Shown here: positions 1 through 11,094 of the stretch, piece after piece
Position numbering within the stretch: the stretch's first letter is position 1
Layout of the letters: every line of letters begins with the position of its first letter
DNA from: Chiridota heheva
Taxonomy: Eukaryota > Echinodermata > Holothuroidea > Apodida > Chiridotidae
Direction: 5' to 3'
Assembly: GCA_020152595.1 (NCBI GenBank)
Contig: JAIGNY010003313.1
Span: 501,001 to 565,000, forward strand
DNA: 64,000 nucleotides
The notes under the pieces: generated by a model
The model's input: only the letters and a program-made list of their open reading frames with translations
The model's database searches: none
Told to the model about the DNA's origin: nothing
Translations under genes and position numbers: made by a program

Positions 1-172
1 TCATGGTAAGTACTTAGAATATGGCCATCTTTCTCGTTGTTTCACCAAATTCGCGCTGTACCCGACTCCTGTGCATGGGCACTTATTAGGGAGCAGCTTA
101 ACACCTAAAAAGTGGTGCAATTTTATTTGTGTAAGCGCCCCAAGCGCTTATTACGTCAAATACGGTATTTAA
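1..172. mobile_element. Right end of a MITE-like repeat (GTCAAATACGGTATT terminus)
   Basis: The segment ends in TTATTACGTCAAATACGGTATT. Its block from GGGCACTTATTAGG through GCGCTTATTACGTCAAATAC is repeated with few changes at 38,555-38,640, where an opposing end is also present. It is therefore the right half of a dispersed element whose left end lies outside the window. No coding capacity is seen. Confidence 0.45.
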
Positions 173-858
173 CTTTATTAAATGGCAGCTTGAAGGTGCT
201 TATCATGTCATTCAAAATGATGTCATACACCCAGTACCGAATAGAATATTAATGTATTTCTTTTTAATCTATTTCAAATTTTCTAACTTCTAGGAAAGAA
301 AATTTCAAAGAGAATTCTAAATAATTATGATAATTTCAGCACTAATTTCAGCACAAAATTAGACAAAATGGCAGCGTCCATGGTACAACTTTCAACTTGG
401 ATAAGTTGACAAGAATCCAGATTTTATGAAAAAGTTGTTGGTAATAGGTTTATTTTAATTCTCTATCATATATCAAGAGAGAATATTGGACTGTTTGTCT
501 CCTTTAATTTGCGATGTATGAACAGGCTTGTTTTGTGTGTAAATCACAATTGGTTGAAGGGCAGAAACTGAAAAATGCTTATAAATCTTGGCCATACCTC
601 CTCCAATCATTATCTATGTTTTTTTTAAAATCATTTTCAAAGACTAAAATCTGGTCCTTTTTTTTGTTGATCAGGAATATATGATACATTTAAGTGGTGA
701 GATCTCCCCTCCCCCTCAACCTTTCTTCATGTCTAATTATCAAATACTTTTGATAGTATGTGGTAAATAATTTGCAGAGAGACACATGAATGAACAAACG
801 TCACAACTCACACATTTTACCGATTCTTATTATTTCAGATTACACATACTAAACGGTG
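173..858. other. AT-rich spacer, nothing recognised
   Basis: This AT-rich stretch has homopolymer runs near 620 and 955. It would be 3' flank of the minus-strand propeller gene if that gene's last exon is the one proposed at 859-947. No long reading frame or repeat was recognised. Confidence 0.4.
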
Positions 859-947
859 TCACGAAAGCATTCCCTCAATAGTAGTGTTCCTCTCAAAGAG
901 CAGGTTCAATAATGAAACAAGGCAATATGGTAGTTTTTGCTCTCCAG
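859..947 (-). CDS. Possible terminal exon of the propeller gene (weak)
   Basis: On the minus strand an acceptor-like tract (T-run then ATTTAGAG) opens an 89-nt frame ending in TGA. It begins GEQKLPYCLVSLL and ends EGMLS. If the second AG is used, the frame agrees with the phase left by the exon at 2,240-2,360. If the first AG is used, a different short frame also ends within the exon, so the call rests on phase and a plausible acceptor only. No similarity to a known domain is visible, and no canonical AATAAA was identified just downstream. Confidence 0.2.
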
Positions 948-1725
948 CTCTAAATAAAAAAAAAACCTTTTTGTAAAGAAGATATGTGCAACATTCAATT
1001 TATTACGAATTAAATTCATTGATGGTAAATAGAACAGATATAAGAAGAGCTAATTATTTTAGTTGGCCCATTTCACTTGAAACTTGGATGTGCCAATAAC
1101 TGGCATAAGTTGCCCATGATTGTAATTAATGTATTTAAATATTGTATTTAAATAATTTGACTTGTAAATTTCTGGTTTATGTGAAATACAACCTGGCATA
1201 TATTTGTGGACATTGGTGGCAATATGCTGTTAAAGCAATTTTAAGCTCAAAATGCTATAAAGTATCCTAAATTGTTGGGACACTTATTAGAAGGAACTGC
1301 CTCTCGTAATAATTTAGGTTGTTCATGATGACCCAAGAAGCGGTATGTTTGATCTGATTGGTTTCTTTGAGTCATGTGACAAAACAATCAAAGAAGGAGT
1401 AGAATTCGTTCCTCCGTGGAATTAAATGGTTCATGGCAAAAATCAAATGTTAGTAATTCATCCTCTTGGCTAGCTTCTGTAACATTGTGCATGGAAAGCA
1501 TTTGACCTCCTAAAATAGTAAACAAACAGTTTTATACCTGTTTGATCTTCAATTATACCAATTTACAATTTTTGTTTAATCAAATCACAAAACAATGTTT
1601 GGATGACATTGGGGTTTGAGGCTTCCCCAAGCTAATATTATACAAAAGTCAAAAGGTTCAAACTGAAAGCGCTCCTTGAAACATGATTGAATTCAATTAT
1701 AGGAAATGTGTATTCTGTTAAGAAT

Positions 1726-1879
1726 CATTTTTTTGGGTAATACCAGTCATTTTTTTGGGTAATACCAGTCATTTTTTTGGGTAATACCAGTCATTTTTTT
1801 GGGTAATACCAGTCATTTTTTTGGGTAATACCAGTCATTTTTTTGGGTAATACCAGTCATTTTTTTGGGTAATACCAGT
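1726..1879. repeat. 22-bp minisatellite, 7 copies
   Basis: Seven almost identical, head-to-tail copies of a 22-bp unit (CATTTTTTTGGGTAATACC plus AGT). The lack of divergence implies recent expansion. It lies at the 3' side of the minus-strand host gene. Confidence 0.97.
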
Positions 1880-2239
1880 AGTATTAAGATGCCCAATGAT
1901 AATGCCTCATTTTGGTAAGTAAAACAACTCAATATGTTTTGTCTTGTCCCAGTTGATGTATAAGTAATGATGTTTGTAGTGTAGCTAATGCACTCTGCTA
2001 TTACAATGAACTCTCAATTTGTCTGTTGTACTGTATTTCCATGTTTCTTATACATTTAAGAGAAATGCAGAAAAAAGAAATAAAAGCTTGGAATGCCAGT
2101 AAATAAATCATTTTTCTCCTATTTTTTGTTTTCTGTATCAAACCTGACAGAAAAGAATGATCAAGAGTTTCACTCCTTCCCTCTCCTTTTCCATCGTTGT
2201 GAAAATAATCATCACAGATGCCCCCGTAGAATTATATAC

Positions 2240-2360
2240 CTCCAAGAGATTTTCGGGCGTCGAACTGAATCTCAGGCACCTCATGTCCAGCTTCTTGTGA
2301 GAATTCCGCATCAATGGGATGATTAAGTTCTACCCATCTGAATAAGATCTTCAGAGAAAT
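2240..2360 (-). CDS. Probable exon of the propeller gene
   Basis: A 121-nt minus-strand exon candidate lies between an acceptor (CTGTGGCAG) and a donor (GGAG|GTATAT). In the phase inherited from the exon at 2,426-2,542 it reads ISLKILFRWVELNHP, then a charged stretch ending in ARKSLG. Codon choice in the second half looks coding. The polypyrimidine tract is weak, and an alternative acceptor 23 nt downstream would instead end the protein after a few residues (MGRT, stop). Its place as the next exon is inferred from phase and position. Confidence 0.4.
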
Positions 2361-2425
2361 CTGCCACAGGTTCAGTTAAAATTCATAAATCATCACTAGA
2401 GGTACACTCCAATTCCTCAGCCCAC

Positions 2426-2542
2426 CCTCAGAGCAAAGAGATTTTTATCTCTACATCCCACTATTATTTCTTCAGTACAATTGTCTGATGACTTAGTATC
2501 CATGGCAACCACCAAATCAGATACTTCATACCGAGAGAGAAG
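2426..2542 (-). CDS. Beta-propeller protein, exon (blade with IIVGCRDKNLFAL)
   Basis: A 39-codon minus-strand exon follows a strong acceptor (T-run, CAACAG) and ends at AGG|GTGGGC, in phase 0 at both ends. It reads LLSRYEVSDLVVAMD, a short acidic loop, then EEIIVGCRDKNLFALR. The form 'E-hydrophobic-IVG-x-x-D-x-x-L-x-hydrophobic' is typical of one blade of FG-GAP/BBS-type propellers. The donor is imperfect; if unused, the frame ends two codons later at TGA, so this could be the last coding exon. The previous exon is 8.2 kb away across an intron holding the nested LINEs and a MITE. Confidence 0.6.
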
Positions 2543-2674
2543 CTGTTGAAAAAAAAACCCGAAAAGAAATCACATGTTACCGGTTTAAATACAATTTTCA
2601 TTAAGGAATATTGGCATCATTTTTGTGCACCAAACTTAAATCACCACCATATTGTTCAGGCACCCAAGCAATCA

Positions 2675-2840
2675 AGAATTGAGTATGTACTTGTGCTCGA
2701 GTACATTTTTATACTCATACTCGTACTCAGCATATTTGAAATGGAAGTACTCCTACTCATGACCTCTGTACTCATACTCATGCTCAGCCTTTTGTACTTT
2801 TACTCATACACATATATGAGCATGAGTACATATGGATTTG
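2675..2840. repeat. Degenerate TACTCATA/GAGTAC simple repeat
   Basis: Repeated variants of TACTCATACTCGTACTC occur in both senses (GTGCTCGAGTAC near 2,692; GAGCATGAGTAC near 2,818). Such motif-rich stretches occur at the ends of some hAT-like elements, but no terminal repeat or target duplication could be paired here. Confidence 0.5.
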
Positions 2841-2842
2841 GA

Positions 2843-4069
2843 TTTTTTCATGAATTATTATCAAAATGATCATCCACTACATCATGACGTACGTCCACTG
2901 TTTTCTGCTTCAATCTGCTATTTGTACTATATTAACTTATGTGTCCATGCAGTCTACCATTACAGAGCAGAGTAACAGACATAGACCATATAATTCATCT
3001 AGGTGCATGGGGTTTCCCATGATCACAGATACTATAAAAACAAGTTGGTTCCATTTTAAGAAACAATCTGTAATTACAAATGAACATGTTATATTTCTTA
3101 AAATAGCAAACTATTTTTTTCTTCAAAACATAGACATTTTTTCTTCATAAACAGTAAGAATTTCTTTTTCAATGGGCCATCGTCTGATCATAAATTGCAG
3201 TTAAAAAGGTTCTTATTCTGACACACAGATGCAATTATGGTTCTGCACCCAAGCTACAGTATGTCTCTGAACAAACTGAGAAGCTGCCAATTCAAAAATT
3301 TCTGGAGGTTCCTATAAGTGATGCAGCGTGTTTGTGTTGCTTGGAACACAAAATTGTAAATTCCAAATGATATAAACCAGACTTAACTATAAAATCCCTC
3401 AAAATCCTCAATTTATTTCAAATTTGAATTTTTTTTTAGGCGTTTTTGACAACTTATAAGTTCGGATTAAGACATATCCAGAAGTTTGATTTTGGTTATG
3501 TATTATTTTCTCTTTTGCAGAAGAAAATGCCAATAAGATGCTTATTCTACAATAAGTGTATGTAAAAAGTTGAATATGGATGACACTGTGTAGTTGCAAT
3601 GTTTGTTATATAAGTTGTTTTAAAATTGATCCAAAACCATGAAAATGCAAAGAATTTCATCAAAATGGATTAAACATTGACCAATCACAGCATGTTTGCA
3701 TCTCTGCCAACAATTTGAATTTTGTGATGCAGAACAGGGCAACCTTGGTATTTTCTTTTGTAAAACCTTTTTTTATATTTTTTATTCAATCATTATTTTT
3801 TGAAGTGGTGCAGCTAATTTCTGACCAAAAGTTTTAAAGTATTTTCCATGACCCTACCGTGACCCTAATCAAATTCTAGTAAGAATAGACTTTCCATCTC
3901 ATTTCCATTGACTAAGATTTACAAAAGAAATTTAAGGATTTAAGTAAAGATTTTGGCCAAAAAGGCCAGTCATCTTTCACAAATTTTGCATGAATTACAA
4001 AGTGATCAAGCATTGATCAGCCATAAGTCAAAAACTTGTTTGCTCAAATTTTAAGTCTTTGACATAACA
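2843..4069. other. Intron, nothing recognised
   Basis: AT-rich sequence within the long intron between the propeller exons at 2.5 and 10.8 kb. Short open frames are scattered and uncharacteristic. No repeat boundary was found. Confidence 0.35.
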
Positions 4070-4071
4070 TG

Positions 4072-4345
4072 TATGGAAATTGTGACTTGTCCAAAGACCT
4101 TAGTAGGCGGCCCGCGGGCCAAATCTGGCCCACTAGACAATCCAATCTGGCCTGCGAACAGTAGTCCTATTGAGGGAAAAAAAGTATTGTATCTATCAAT
4201 CCGAAAGAGATCGGTAAAAATCACAAAATACTTGTTTACTTTGTGTTTTTCCTAGGCAGATCAGTGCACTAAAACATCGCAGCTTATCAAATAAAATGTT
4301 ATCTTCAGTGCCGATATAAATTGGGCAGACTTGCGGCTTGTCCAG
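4072..4345. mobile_element. hAT-like dispersed repeat (GGCCCGCGGGCCAAATCTGGCCC end), copy 1
   Basis: It starts with the GGCCCGCGGGCCAAATCTGG motif common at the ends of ZBED-type hAT elements. About 270 bp align with 23,180-23,420, including GAGATCGGTAAAAAT and TTTTTCCTAGGCAGATC. This copy is shorter than the second one. The family assignment rests on the terminal motif only. Confidence 0.45.
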
Positions 4346-4599
4346 TGGTGTCGCTATGTGGAGGCACAACATTTCTTCCCGTCTTAAATTTAATTTTGGA
4401 ATTTCTGTGTTTAATTTTAAGCAATTTTCAGAGACTTAAGACATATTGAAGACATTAAATTTCTTAAAAAGTCTACAAAACATTTGGTATTTTCTTAGAA
4501 GATAACTGTAAAATGATGTAATTTTCCATTATTCTTCAGAGATCCTCAAGCCGTCTCTCTCGTAGCACTGGAGATTTAAAATTCTTCAAAATATTTAGG

Positions 4600-5098
4600 C
4601 TCCAACGGTTGTATCAGGCATGATTATCAAACTCCACCTTTATTATTGTGGTCATTAGCATAAATTTTGCTACAGTTTACGAACTGACCAGACTTTTTCA
4701 TTTGATATGCTAGAATGTGACTGCATATGGACATAGGGAGGGATGCCACGTGGGACATGGATGGGATTATGTGGGACATATGATACCATATGATAAAAAT
4801 ATACCATGTGGTATACACCAAGGGCTATATCAGGCATAATTATTTGAAGCAGCCTTTTTAATTTTTATTCAACAAGTCATTTGCATATAAGTTATTATAT
4901 GAACTGACACTTTCATACATAGTATACTCAATCAGGGACTGTGATAGCTAGGATGAGACTTCTTATGGAGCCTATTGGATGTCATGTGGGACATGGGGTG
5001 CAATGTGGGACATGGGGTGGGATGCAATGTGGGATATTGGGTGGGATGCCATGTGGGACATGGGGGGGATGAACATGGGGTGGGATGCCGCATATAAA
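4600..5098. repeat. Tandem duplication (~220 bp) with GTGGGACATGGGGTGGGATGC minisatellite
   Basis: Two diverged units (4,600-4,830 and 4,825-5,095) share ATCAGGCAT(G/A)ATTAT, an ATATGAACTGAC block and a tail of GATGCCATGTGGGACATGG repeats. The tail of the second unit has expanded into five or six imperfect copies. Confidence 0.75.
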
Positions 5099-5589
5099 GA
5101 TATATGCAGGAAAGGTTGACGACTGATCAGTTTCTTGTTCTCTAGAAACATTGTGAAAGTAAGCGAACCCCTAGGTCATCGTCTTTGCTGTGAATCCAAC
5201 TCACCCCCCCCCCCTCCCCCACCACATACAAACATGACTTAATCTCTTTTGACCAAGAAAGTACATCCTTGATCAGATGGACTATGCCAGAATATTGCTG
5301 ATAGGGCCCCACTAAGGGGAAAGGGTGGGGCAGCTACCTGTGCCACATGGAGAAAAGTGTTAATAACATAAACCAAACAAATTATGTCCATACTATTGTT
5401 CATGTGAGGCAGGGACTTAATTCTTGAAGGGGGTACAGGGAAACTTGCAGGCAGAATTAAAAACAAAAACTTTAGTTTTGAAAAAACATGTTTCACAGTA
5501 AGTCAAACAGAAAACCAAATATTTTAATGTTCTGGTGCAGAATATGGATTTTGAGTTTGAAGTTCAACTGTATAATAAATTTTATAAGA

Positions 5590-5976
5590 CAATGGGCTAA
5601 AAGTTACTATAACAACACCACGTAACTTAGTTTTCACAATGGAATTTCACAATTAATTACATTCAACTATTTTTATCCCATTAACATGTATACACTTGCT
5701 AACAACATAATTATTTCAAATATGAAACAAAACAGAAATGTGGTTGGTAATATATGGGCATTTTAAGATATAAATTTAAGCCCTGTCTACTCAATAAAAT
5801 GCTTGACATCGCCGCCAAAACAATAGGGCACATCTGCGGATCATGGGCTATCTGTGTACCACACACATGAACTGAATCATATTCATAGTTCTTGAGATAT
5901 ATACTGTGTTTACAAGTTCTTTTCAACAAAATTATGTTAAGCCCTGCCCTGCCCACTATGCATATTAACGAAATTC
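5590..5976. repeat. Isolated unit of the ~300-bp tandem repeat family
   Basis: It contains AATAGGGCACATCTGCGG, ATGGGCTATCTGTGTACCA, CTTGAGATAT, GTTTACAAGTTCTTTTCA and CACTATGCATATTAACGAAATT, in the same order as the units at 23.9-25.0 kb. It ends abruptly where the I-like LINE begins. Confidence 0.8.
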
Positions 5977-7497
5977 AGTGGCTGAGAGGAGAGTACTCAA
6001 TAAATTTGAGGGCGAGGAGAATGGCCTTAGCCTCGGCTCAAAAGATGGATGAGTAGTCAGGAAGTTTGCTACTGAGGATGATGTCTTGGATGACGGCAGC
6101 AGCAGCTGTCTTGTTGCCTTCCTTGGAGCCATCAGTATAGATGGAGGTGTAATTTGAGAGTTGGTCTTTGATTTGGTTGTGGAGATTGATGAAGAGGTTA
6201 GGGTGGGTTTGAGTTTTGTTATAAGTGGAGAGGTCAAGGTGGAAAGAAGGGAGGGGGTGGCCCAAGGAGGAAAAGAGGGCCAGGAGTAGGTGGCGAGAGT
6301 AGCGGGGTTGATGCAGAGATAGAAGAGGTCTGATTTAATGCGTGAGCTGAAGGGAGGTGATAGGGTTTTAGTCCTATCAAAGAGGGAGGAGAAATTGGGG
6401 TACAATATTGCCATAGTCAAGCTTGGCACGAATGGTGAGCATGAAAATTTTGAGGAGAGCATAGCGGTTCGCTCCCCAAGTGGTGTTGGAGAGGAGTCGG
6501 AGGAGGTTGAGGATGTTGTTGCATTTTAGTTTCAGGTTGGTGATGTGTTGCTTGTAGGTGAGCTTGGGGTCTAGAGTTAAACCCAGAAACTTTGTGTGTT
6601 CAACTTTAGGGATGCGATTCCCATTGAGCACAAAGTTCGGGTTGGGGTGGAGGTTGTTGAAATGACAAAAGTGCATGCAGACTGTCTTGTCTGTGGAGTA
6701 TTTAAAACCGTTATTGTTGCTCCAGACTTGCAGCTGGTTAAGGCTGATTTGGAGCCTATTTTCAACAATAGGAAAGCTAGGGGAGGAGTAGAAGATGGTG
6801 AAGTCATCCACGTAGAGGGTACGTTTGATGCTGGGGCCAAGGTTATTCGCGATGTCATTAATGCTCAGGTTGAAGAGAGTGGGAGAGAGTATGCTGCCTT
6901 GGGGGACGCCCTCTTCTTGGGGGTACGGGTTGGAGAAGGTGTGGCCAATACGAACTTGGAAGTGCCTGGGTGAGAGGAAGTTTTGAATAAAGATGGGGAG
7001 ATGGCCTCTGAGGCCGATGGTGTGAAGCTTGCGGGTAATGCTGTATTTCCAAGAAGTGTCGAAAGCTCTCTCGAGGTCAAAAAATATGGCAATGAGGTGT
7101 TCCTTTTTTGCAAAGGATTCCTGGATAGCGGTGTCGAGCGTAATTAATTGGTCTAGGGTATTGGGACGTTTTCGGAAGCCGCTTTGGTGAGGGGAGAGGA
7201 TTCTGTTGGTCTCAAGGAACCAGTTTAGTCTCTGATTAATGATCCTTTCCATAATTTTACAGAGACAGCAAGATGGGTCCGTAGCTGGAGGGGTCGGTAC
7301 CGTCCTTCTTCGGTTTAAGGATGGGGATGACAATAGCTGTCCTTTAGATAGGGGGAAAGGAGTTTGAGGACCAAATGTGGTTGAAGATGGTGAGTAGGGT
7401 AGTGGTGGCCTTGATGGGGAGGTGTTTCAGGAACTGGTAGGGGATGTTATCTGGGCCCTTGGAGGTGCAGCCAGCGTCGTGGATGGCTTGGTTCAAA
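5977..7497 (-). mobile_element. I-like LINE, outer copy, RT and RNase H part
   Basis: The minus strand encodes a non-LTR reverse transcriptase: GFRKRPNTLDQL, FFDLERAFDTSWKYSI, EEGVPQGSILSPTLFNLS and the catalytic YVDD near 6.8 kb. After a frame change an RNase H segment (SIYTDGSKEGNKTAAAAV) follows. The order RT then RNase H, with an APE endonuclease in the copy at 31.5 kb, places the family near the I/Nimb group. It starts at the LNQAIHDAGCTSKGPDN region and is lost inside RNase H at 5,977, where it abuts a satellite unit, so its 3' end is missing. It is interrupted at 7,489-7,497 by an opposite-strand copy of the same family. Frameshifts make it inactive. Confidence 0.9.
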
Positions 7498-9028
7498 ATT
7501 TTCAGGCTCACCATTCGTGCCAAGCTTGACTATGGCAATATTGTCTACTGTGTCGCTCACAACTCATACCTCAACCACATTAACACCATCCAGAATGAAG
7601 CCCTCAGGCTTTGTCTAGGAGCCTACAGGACCTCCCCAATCACTAGCCTTCATGTTGAAGCCAACGAACCCCCCTTTCTACTTAGATGTAAAAAGCTTAG
7701 CCTCTCCTATGCTTTTAGAGTCCTCACCAACACCCAGAACCCTCTTTACAACCTCATTAGGTACCCCAATTTCTCCTCCGTCTTTGATAGGACTAAAACC
7801 CTATCGCCTCCCTTCAGCTTACGCATTAAATCAGACCTCTTTCAACTTGGCATCAACCCCGCCACTCTCGGCACCTACTCCTGGCCCACTTTTCCTCCTT
7901 GGGCCACCCCCCTCCCTTCTGTCCACCTTGACCTCTCCACTTATAACAAAACTCAAACTCACCCTAACCTCTTCATCAATCTCCACAACCAAATCAAAGA
8001 CCAACTCTCAAATTACACCTCCATCTATACTGATGGCTCCAAGGAAGGCAACAAGACAGCTGCTGCTGCCATCATCCAAGACATCACCCTCAGTAGCAGA
8101 CTTCCTGACTACTCATTCATCTTTTCAGCCGAGGCTAAGGCCATTCTCCTCGCCCTCAACTTTATTGAGTACTCTCCTCTTAGTCACTTTGCCATTTTCT
8201 CTGACTCAAAGGCTGTTCTTACTTCATTACTCAATCTTAAATAGGATAACCTCACCTGCCACCTCCTCCTCCGGAAACTCTTTTCTCCCACCCTCTGCAG
8301 GAAAAGTGTTCTTTTCTTCTGGATACCCAGCTATGTTGGCATCCCTGGCAATGACAGGGCTGATACAGCCGCTAAGCTTGCCCTTAACCTCCTCCCTTCC
8401 CCTTTTCCCAAATCCCTCTCTGACATCAAACCGCTTATCGCTTCTCTTGTTCGTGACCGCTGGCAAACCTTATGGAACTTCCAAATTGATAACAAACTCC
8501 ATGTCATCCAGCCCACAATCCCGATCAAATCCACCATCAACAACCTTTCTCGTATCGACAACGTTCATATTACCCGTCTTAGAATTGGTCACACCCACCT
8601 CACTCACTCCCACCTCCTTATTGGTTCCCCCAACCCCTCTGTAACAATTGCCACTGCATCCTCACAATCCAACACGTTCTCCTTGCTTGCCCCCTGTACA
8701 ACCTTCCCAGAGCTTCCCTCGCTCCCCACAACTCAATTGCTGACTTCTTCCAGAAAAATCCTCCAGATAAAATAATCTCCTTCCTTCAGCATGCATCCCT
8801 CTACAACCATATTCAATTCTCCTCTTCCACCCCCTCTCTACTTTGTTTTTGTTTTACCCATGCACCTCCTCTCTCGATAACAGCTTTCTGGCTTTTGTTC
8901 TTGAATTTCTCTCATTCTCCCCCTGGCCTCTTTCCTTACTACCTCTAAAATGATCTGACCTCTCAGGCACAATTTAACCTTCGTTGTCGTGGTGCCGTTA
9001 AGACCTCATCAAACAAACAAACAAACAT
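7498..9028 (+). mobile_element. I-like LINE, nested 5'-truncated copy
   Basis: It begins within the RT C-terminus (LTIRAKLDYGNIV) and continues through RNase H: YTDGSKEGNKTAAAA, FSAEAKAILLALNFIEYS, FSDSKAVLTSL, then WIPSYVGIPGNDRAD after a stop at 8,242-8,244. The 3' UTR ends GTGGTGCCGTTAAGACC and a CAAA tail. The flanks are TTGGTTCAA (7,489-7,497) and TTGGTTTAA (9,029-9,037), a 9-bp target duplication with one difference inside the outer minus-strand copy. Truncation, tail and duplication are the normal marks of target-primed reverse transcription. RNase H is split by the stop, so it is dead. Confidence 0.93.
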
Positions 9029-9374
9029 TGGTTTAATTCAGAAAGGGTGAGAGGGGTGTTGTAGCTTTCGGAGTTGTCGGAGGGAAAAGTGATTCTCCGG
9101 GCTTCATCGCAAGCTTTTTTGGTTTTGAAAGCATAGGAGTAGTTGGTCGAGGACGAGATGTTGCTGAAAGAGGCGGCGAGGTGGTTAACGATGTCCTTTT
9201 TTGCAGTGAGAAGTTCACCATTCCAAGAGAGATGAGAGATTTGCCTACTCTGCCGTGGAAGCTCTAAACCATTCTCCAAATCTTCTTAGTGGGGGTGTTG
9301 GTGGTGAGAGAAGAGATAAAGTTGTTCCAAGTGTTGGTTTTAGTGTCCTTGATAGTGCGTCTGGCCTTGGCACG
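9029..9374 (-). mobile_element. I-like LINE, outer copy continued (endonuclease-RT linker)
   Basis: This is the 5' continuation of the outer copy. It is about 90% identical by eye to 30,549-30,900. On the minus strand it covers the linker before the RT, ending CTGAATTAAACCAA, which joins in register with GCCATCCACGACGC at 7,480s once the nested insert is removed. Similarity stops near GGCACGGCT, the 5' limit of the copy. Confidence 0.88.
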
Positions 9375-9936
9375 GCTACATGGCACATACATACTTAATT
9401 TTAATTTCTGAATATTTCTATTAAATCGTGGATATCTGTTATTTTCCAATGTAACCGTAGACATTTCACACTCTCCAACCAACCATCACCAAAAGTGTGT
9501 AAAGAAAGCAAAAACTAAACAATTTTTGTGTATAGTAGATCTGATTCAAAGCGGGTAATCATGGAATAATGCTCAGAATGGTACAAAATTTGTATGGCTC
9601 ATGATACAGCATAAAATATTTGTATTCAATGAAAAAGAAACTGTGGACATTATGCAAAAGGCGGCATTGACTACAATTCAGTCAACAAGCCAAAATGTCA
9701 CCCAAAACAAAAGTTTACCAAACAGAATGCACAACAAAATCGAATGTTTCCCGCAATAACGTGGACACATATTTAGTTGATCGGATATTCACATGGTGTT
9801 CTCTGTTGATATTTTTGCTCCTGAAAATACAGTTGTCTCAACCATACACTTCCACGTTTGCAGGTGTGTCCACGAATTGAAGGTGTGTATTCTTACCTAA
9901 ATCCACATTTGCATTTCTTTACAAACACACACCCAT
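9375..9936. other. Intron, nothing recognised
   Basis: AT-rich intronic sequence between the LINE and the following MITE. GGTGTGTCCACGAATTG near 9,865 echoes GGTGTGTA motifs inside the MITE, so the true element edge could lie slightly further left. Confidence 0.3.
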
Positions 9937-10505
9937 ACTTGTAGATGGTGGAAATTGGGGACATATGTATGAAACCAGGAAACTGGGGACATCTTAATTA
10001 AAGGACTTAGGCAAAAAAGGATGACAGAATTTTTAAACAATATATGTCTAGATGCAATACCCACAGTGATTTCATCTTGATTCCCATTTCTTCTTGGTAT
10101 GAAAGCCTATGGAAGTATACATTGGAAGTGGGGATACATACTTTTACACATGTACTTAAACTGCATCCTATAAAAATGGGGATAAATAAATATTTCCTTA
10201 CTTTCAATGTGAAAATTTAAGTCCCATGTGTATATTCCCGCTTGGAAGGTGTAAAATCATACAACCACTATACAATTTAAATTTGTAATGTCATGTTTTC
10301 TACCTGTAATTCGGGGTGCCAGATTTTGCTTTGTAGGTACAGATAAGATGTTTTGATACCTGCAATATACACCAGAATTTGACATTAAACTGGGAAATTG
10401 GGGAGAAAGCTTTATGTCAACTGGGGATATCCCCAATTGCAAGTGTATCTCCGATTGGAAGGTGTGTAAACATATGATTATCCCTAATTTCCACCATCTA
10501 CAAGT
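9937..10505. mobile_element. MITE with ACTTGTAGATGGTGGAAATT inverted ends
   Basis: The left end TACTTGTAGATGGTGGAAATT is matched in inverse at the right end (AATTTCCACCATCTACAAGTA, 10,485-10,505). The interior repeats AACTGGGGA(C/T)AT, GGAAGTGGGGATACAT and similar pieces. It has no coding capacity and lies in the intron next to the 10.8-kb exon. Superfamily is not assignable; TA flanks are possible. Confidence 0.75.
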
Positions 10506-10570
10506 AAGTGCACACATACACCCACACCTACCATACATACACATGCCAGCATTGGTTCCTTAAAATATTA
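10506..10570. repeat. Repeat tail (ACACATAC... GGTTCC...GGAACC-like)
   Basis: Short ACACATACAC runs followed by CATTGGTTCCTTAAAATATTAGCATCAGAACCAAC resemble 25,005-25,080 (ATAGGTTCCTGATGCTCTCGCATCGGAACTAAA). Both end in a small GGTTCC/GGAACC-like hairpin. This is probably a common 3' end of a dispersed family. Confidence 0.5.
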
Positions 10571-10743
10571 GCATCAGAACCAACAATGATTATTTAGCTT
10601 CTAGCTCATGCCCAAAGCACAATAAGTTTGAACAAACTTGTGGCAATGACAATCTGAAGGCTATTTTGCAACTCTTGGGTCATGTGTTATTTGAACATAA
10701 GAAAGTAACAAGAAATTGGCAGAAGCAGCTCTCTCATACTCAC

Positions 10744-10881
10744 ATTGCCACCGTGAAGCAGCAGAACAGCCTTGAAGTTTCCGCAGCAAAGTAGAGAATC
10801 CAGCTTATCGTTCTCAACTGATGGAATCTTCTTCAGTTGTGTGATGGGGAGCTTGACGTTTGCGTACATTTCTTGCAATAT
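10744..10881 (-). CDS. Beta-propeller protein, exon (ILQEMYANVKLPITQLKKIP)
   Basis: A 46-codon minus-strand exon between an acceptor (CATCAAAAACAG) and a strong donor (AAT|GTGAGT), phase 0 at both ends. It reads ILQEMYANVKLPITQLKKIP, then SVENDKLDSLLCCGNFKAVL, then LLHGGN. The D-x-hydrophobic-LCCGNF-x-hydrophobic core fits the outer strands of a propeller blade. Coding is supported by the clean splice sites and matching phase with both neighbours. The family member is not identified. Confidence 0.75.
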
Positions 10882-11094
10882 CTGTTTTTGATGGAAAAAA
10901 AGAACATGCACATAAATCTATCTCCTGGATCAATGGCACAGCCAGCCTCCGAAAAGAGGGGTCTAGCTGTGACTTTTATTGGCAATATCCTAAAGTGGAG
11001 TGGGACCTTGATTACATTATTTTTGGACCTCTCCCCCCCCCTCCCCCCATCATTTTCCCCACCCCAACAAGTCCTATTTTAATATCATTTTTAC

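Noticed and set aside
1726-1879. CRISPR array
   Set aside because: Head-to-tail repeats without spacers, in eukaryotic DNA.
6338-6973. Plus-strand open frames over the outer LINE
   Set aside because: Antisense shadows of the minus-strand reverse transcriptase.
7652-8644. 330-codon plus-strand open frame
   Set aside because: A shadow of the LINE RT/RNase H frame, Pro/Ser/Leu-rich from out-of-frame reading of a C-rich element.
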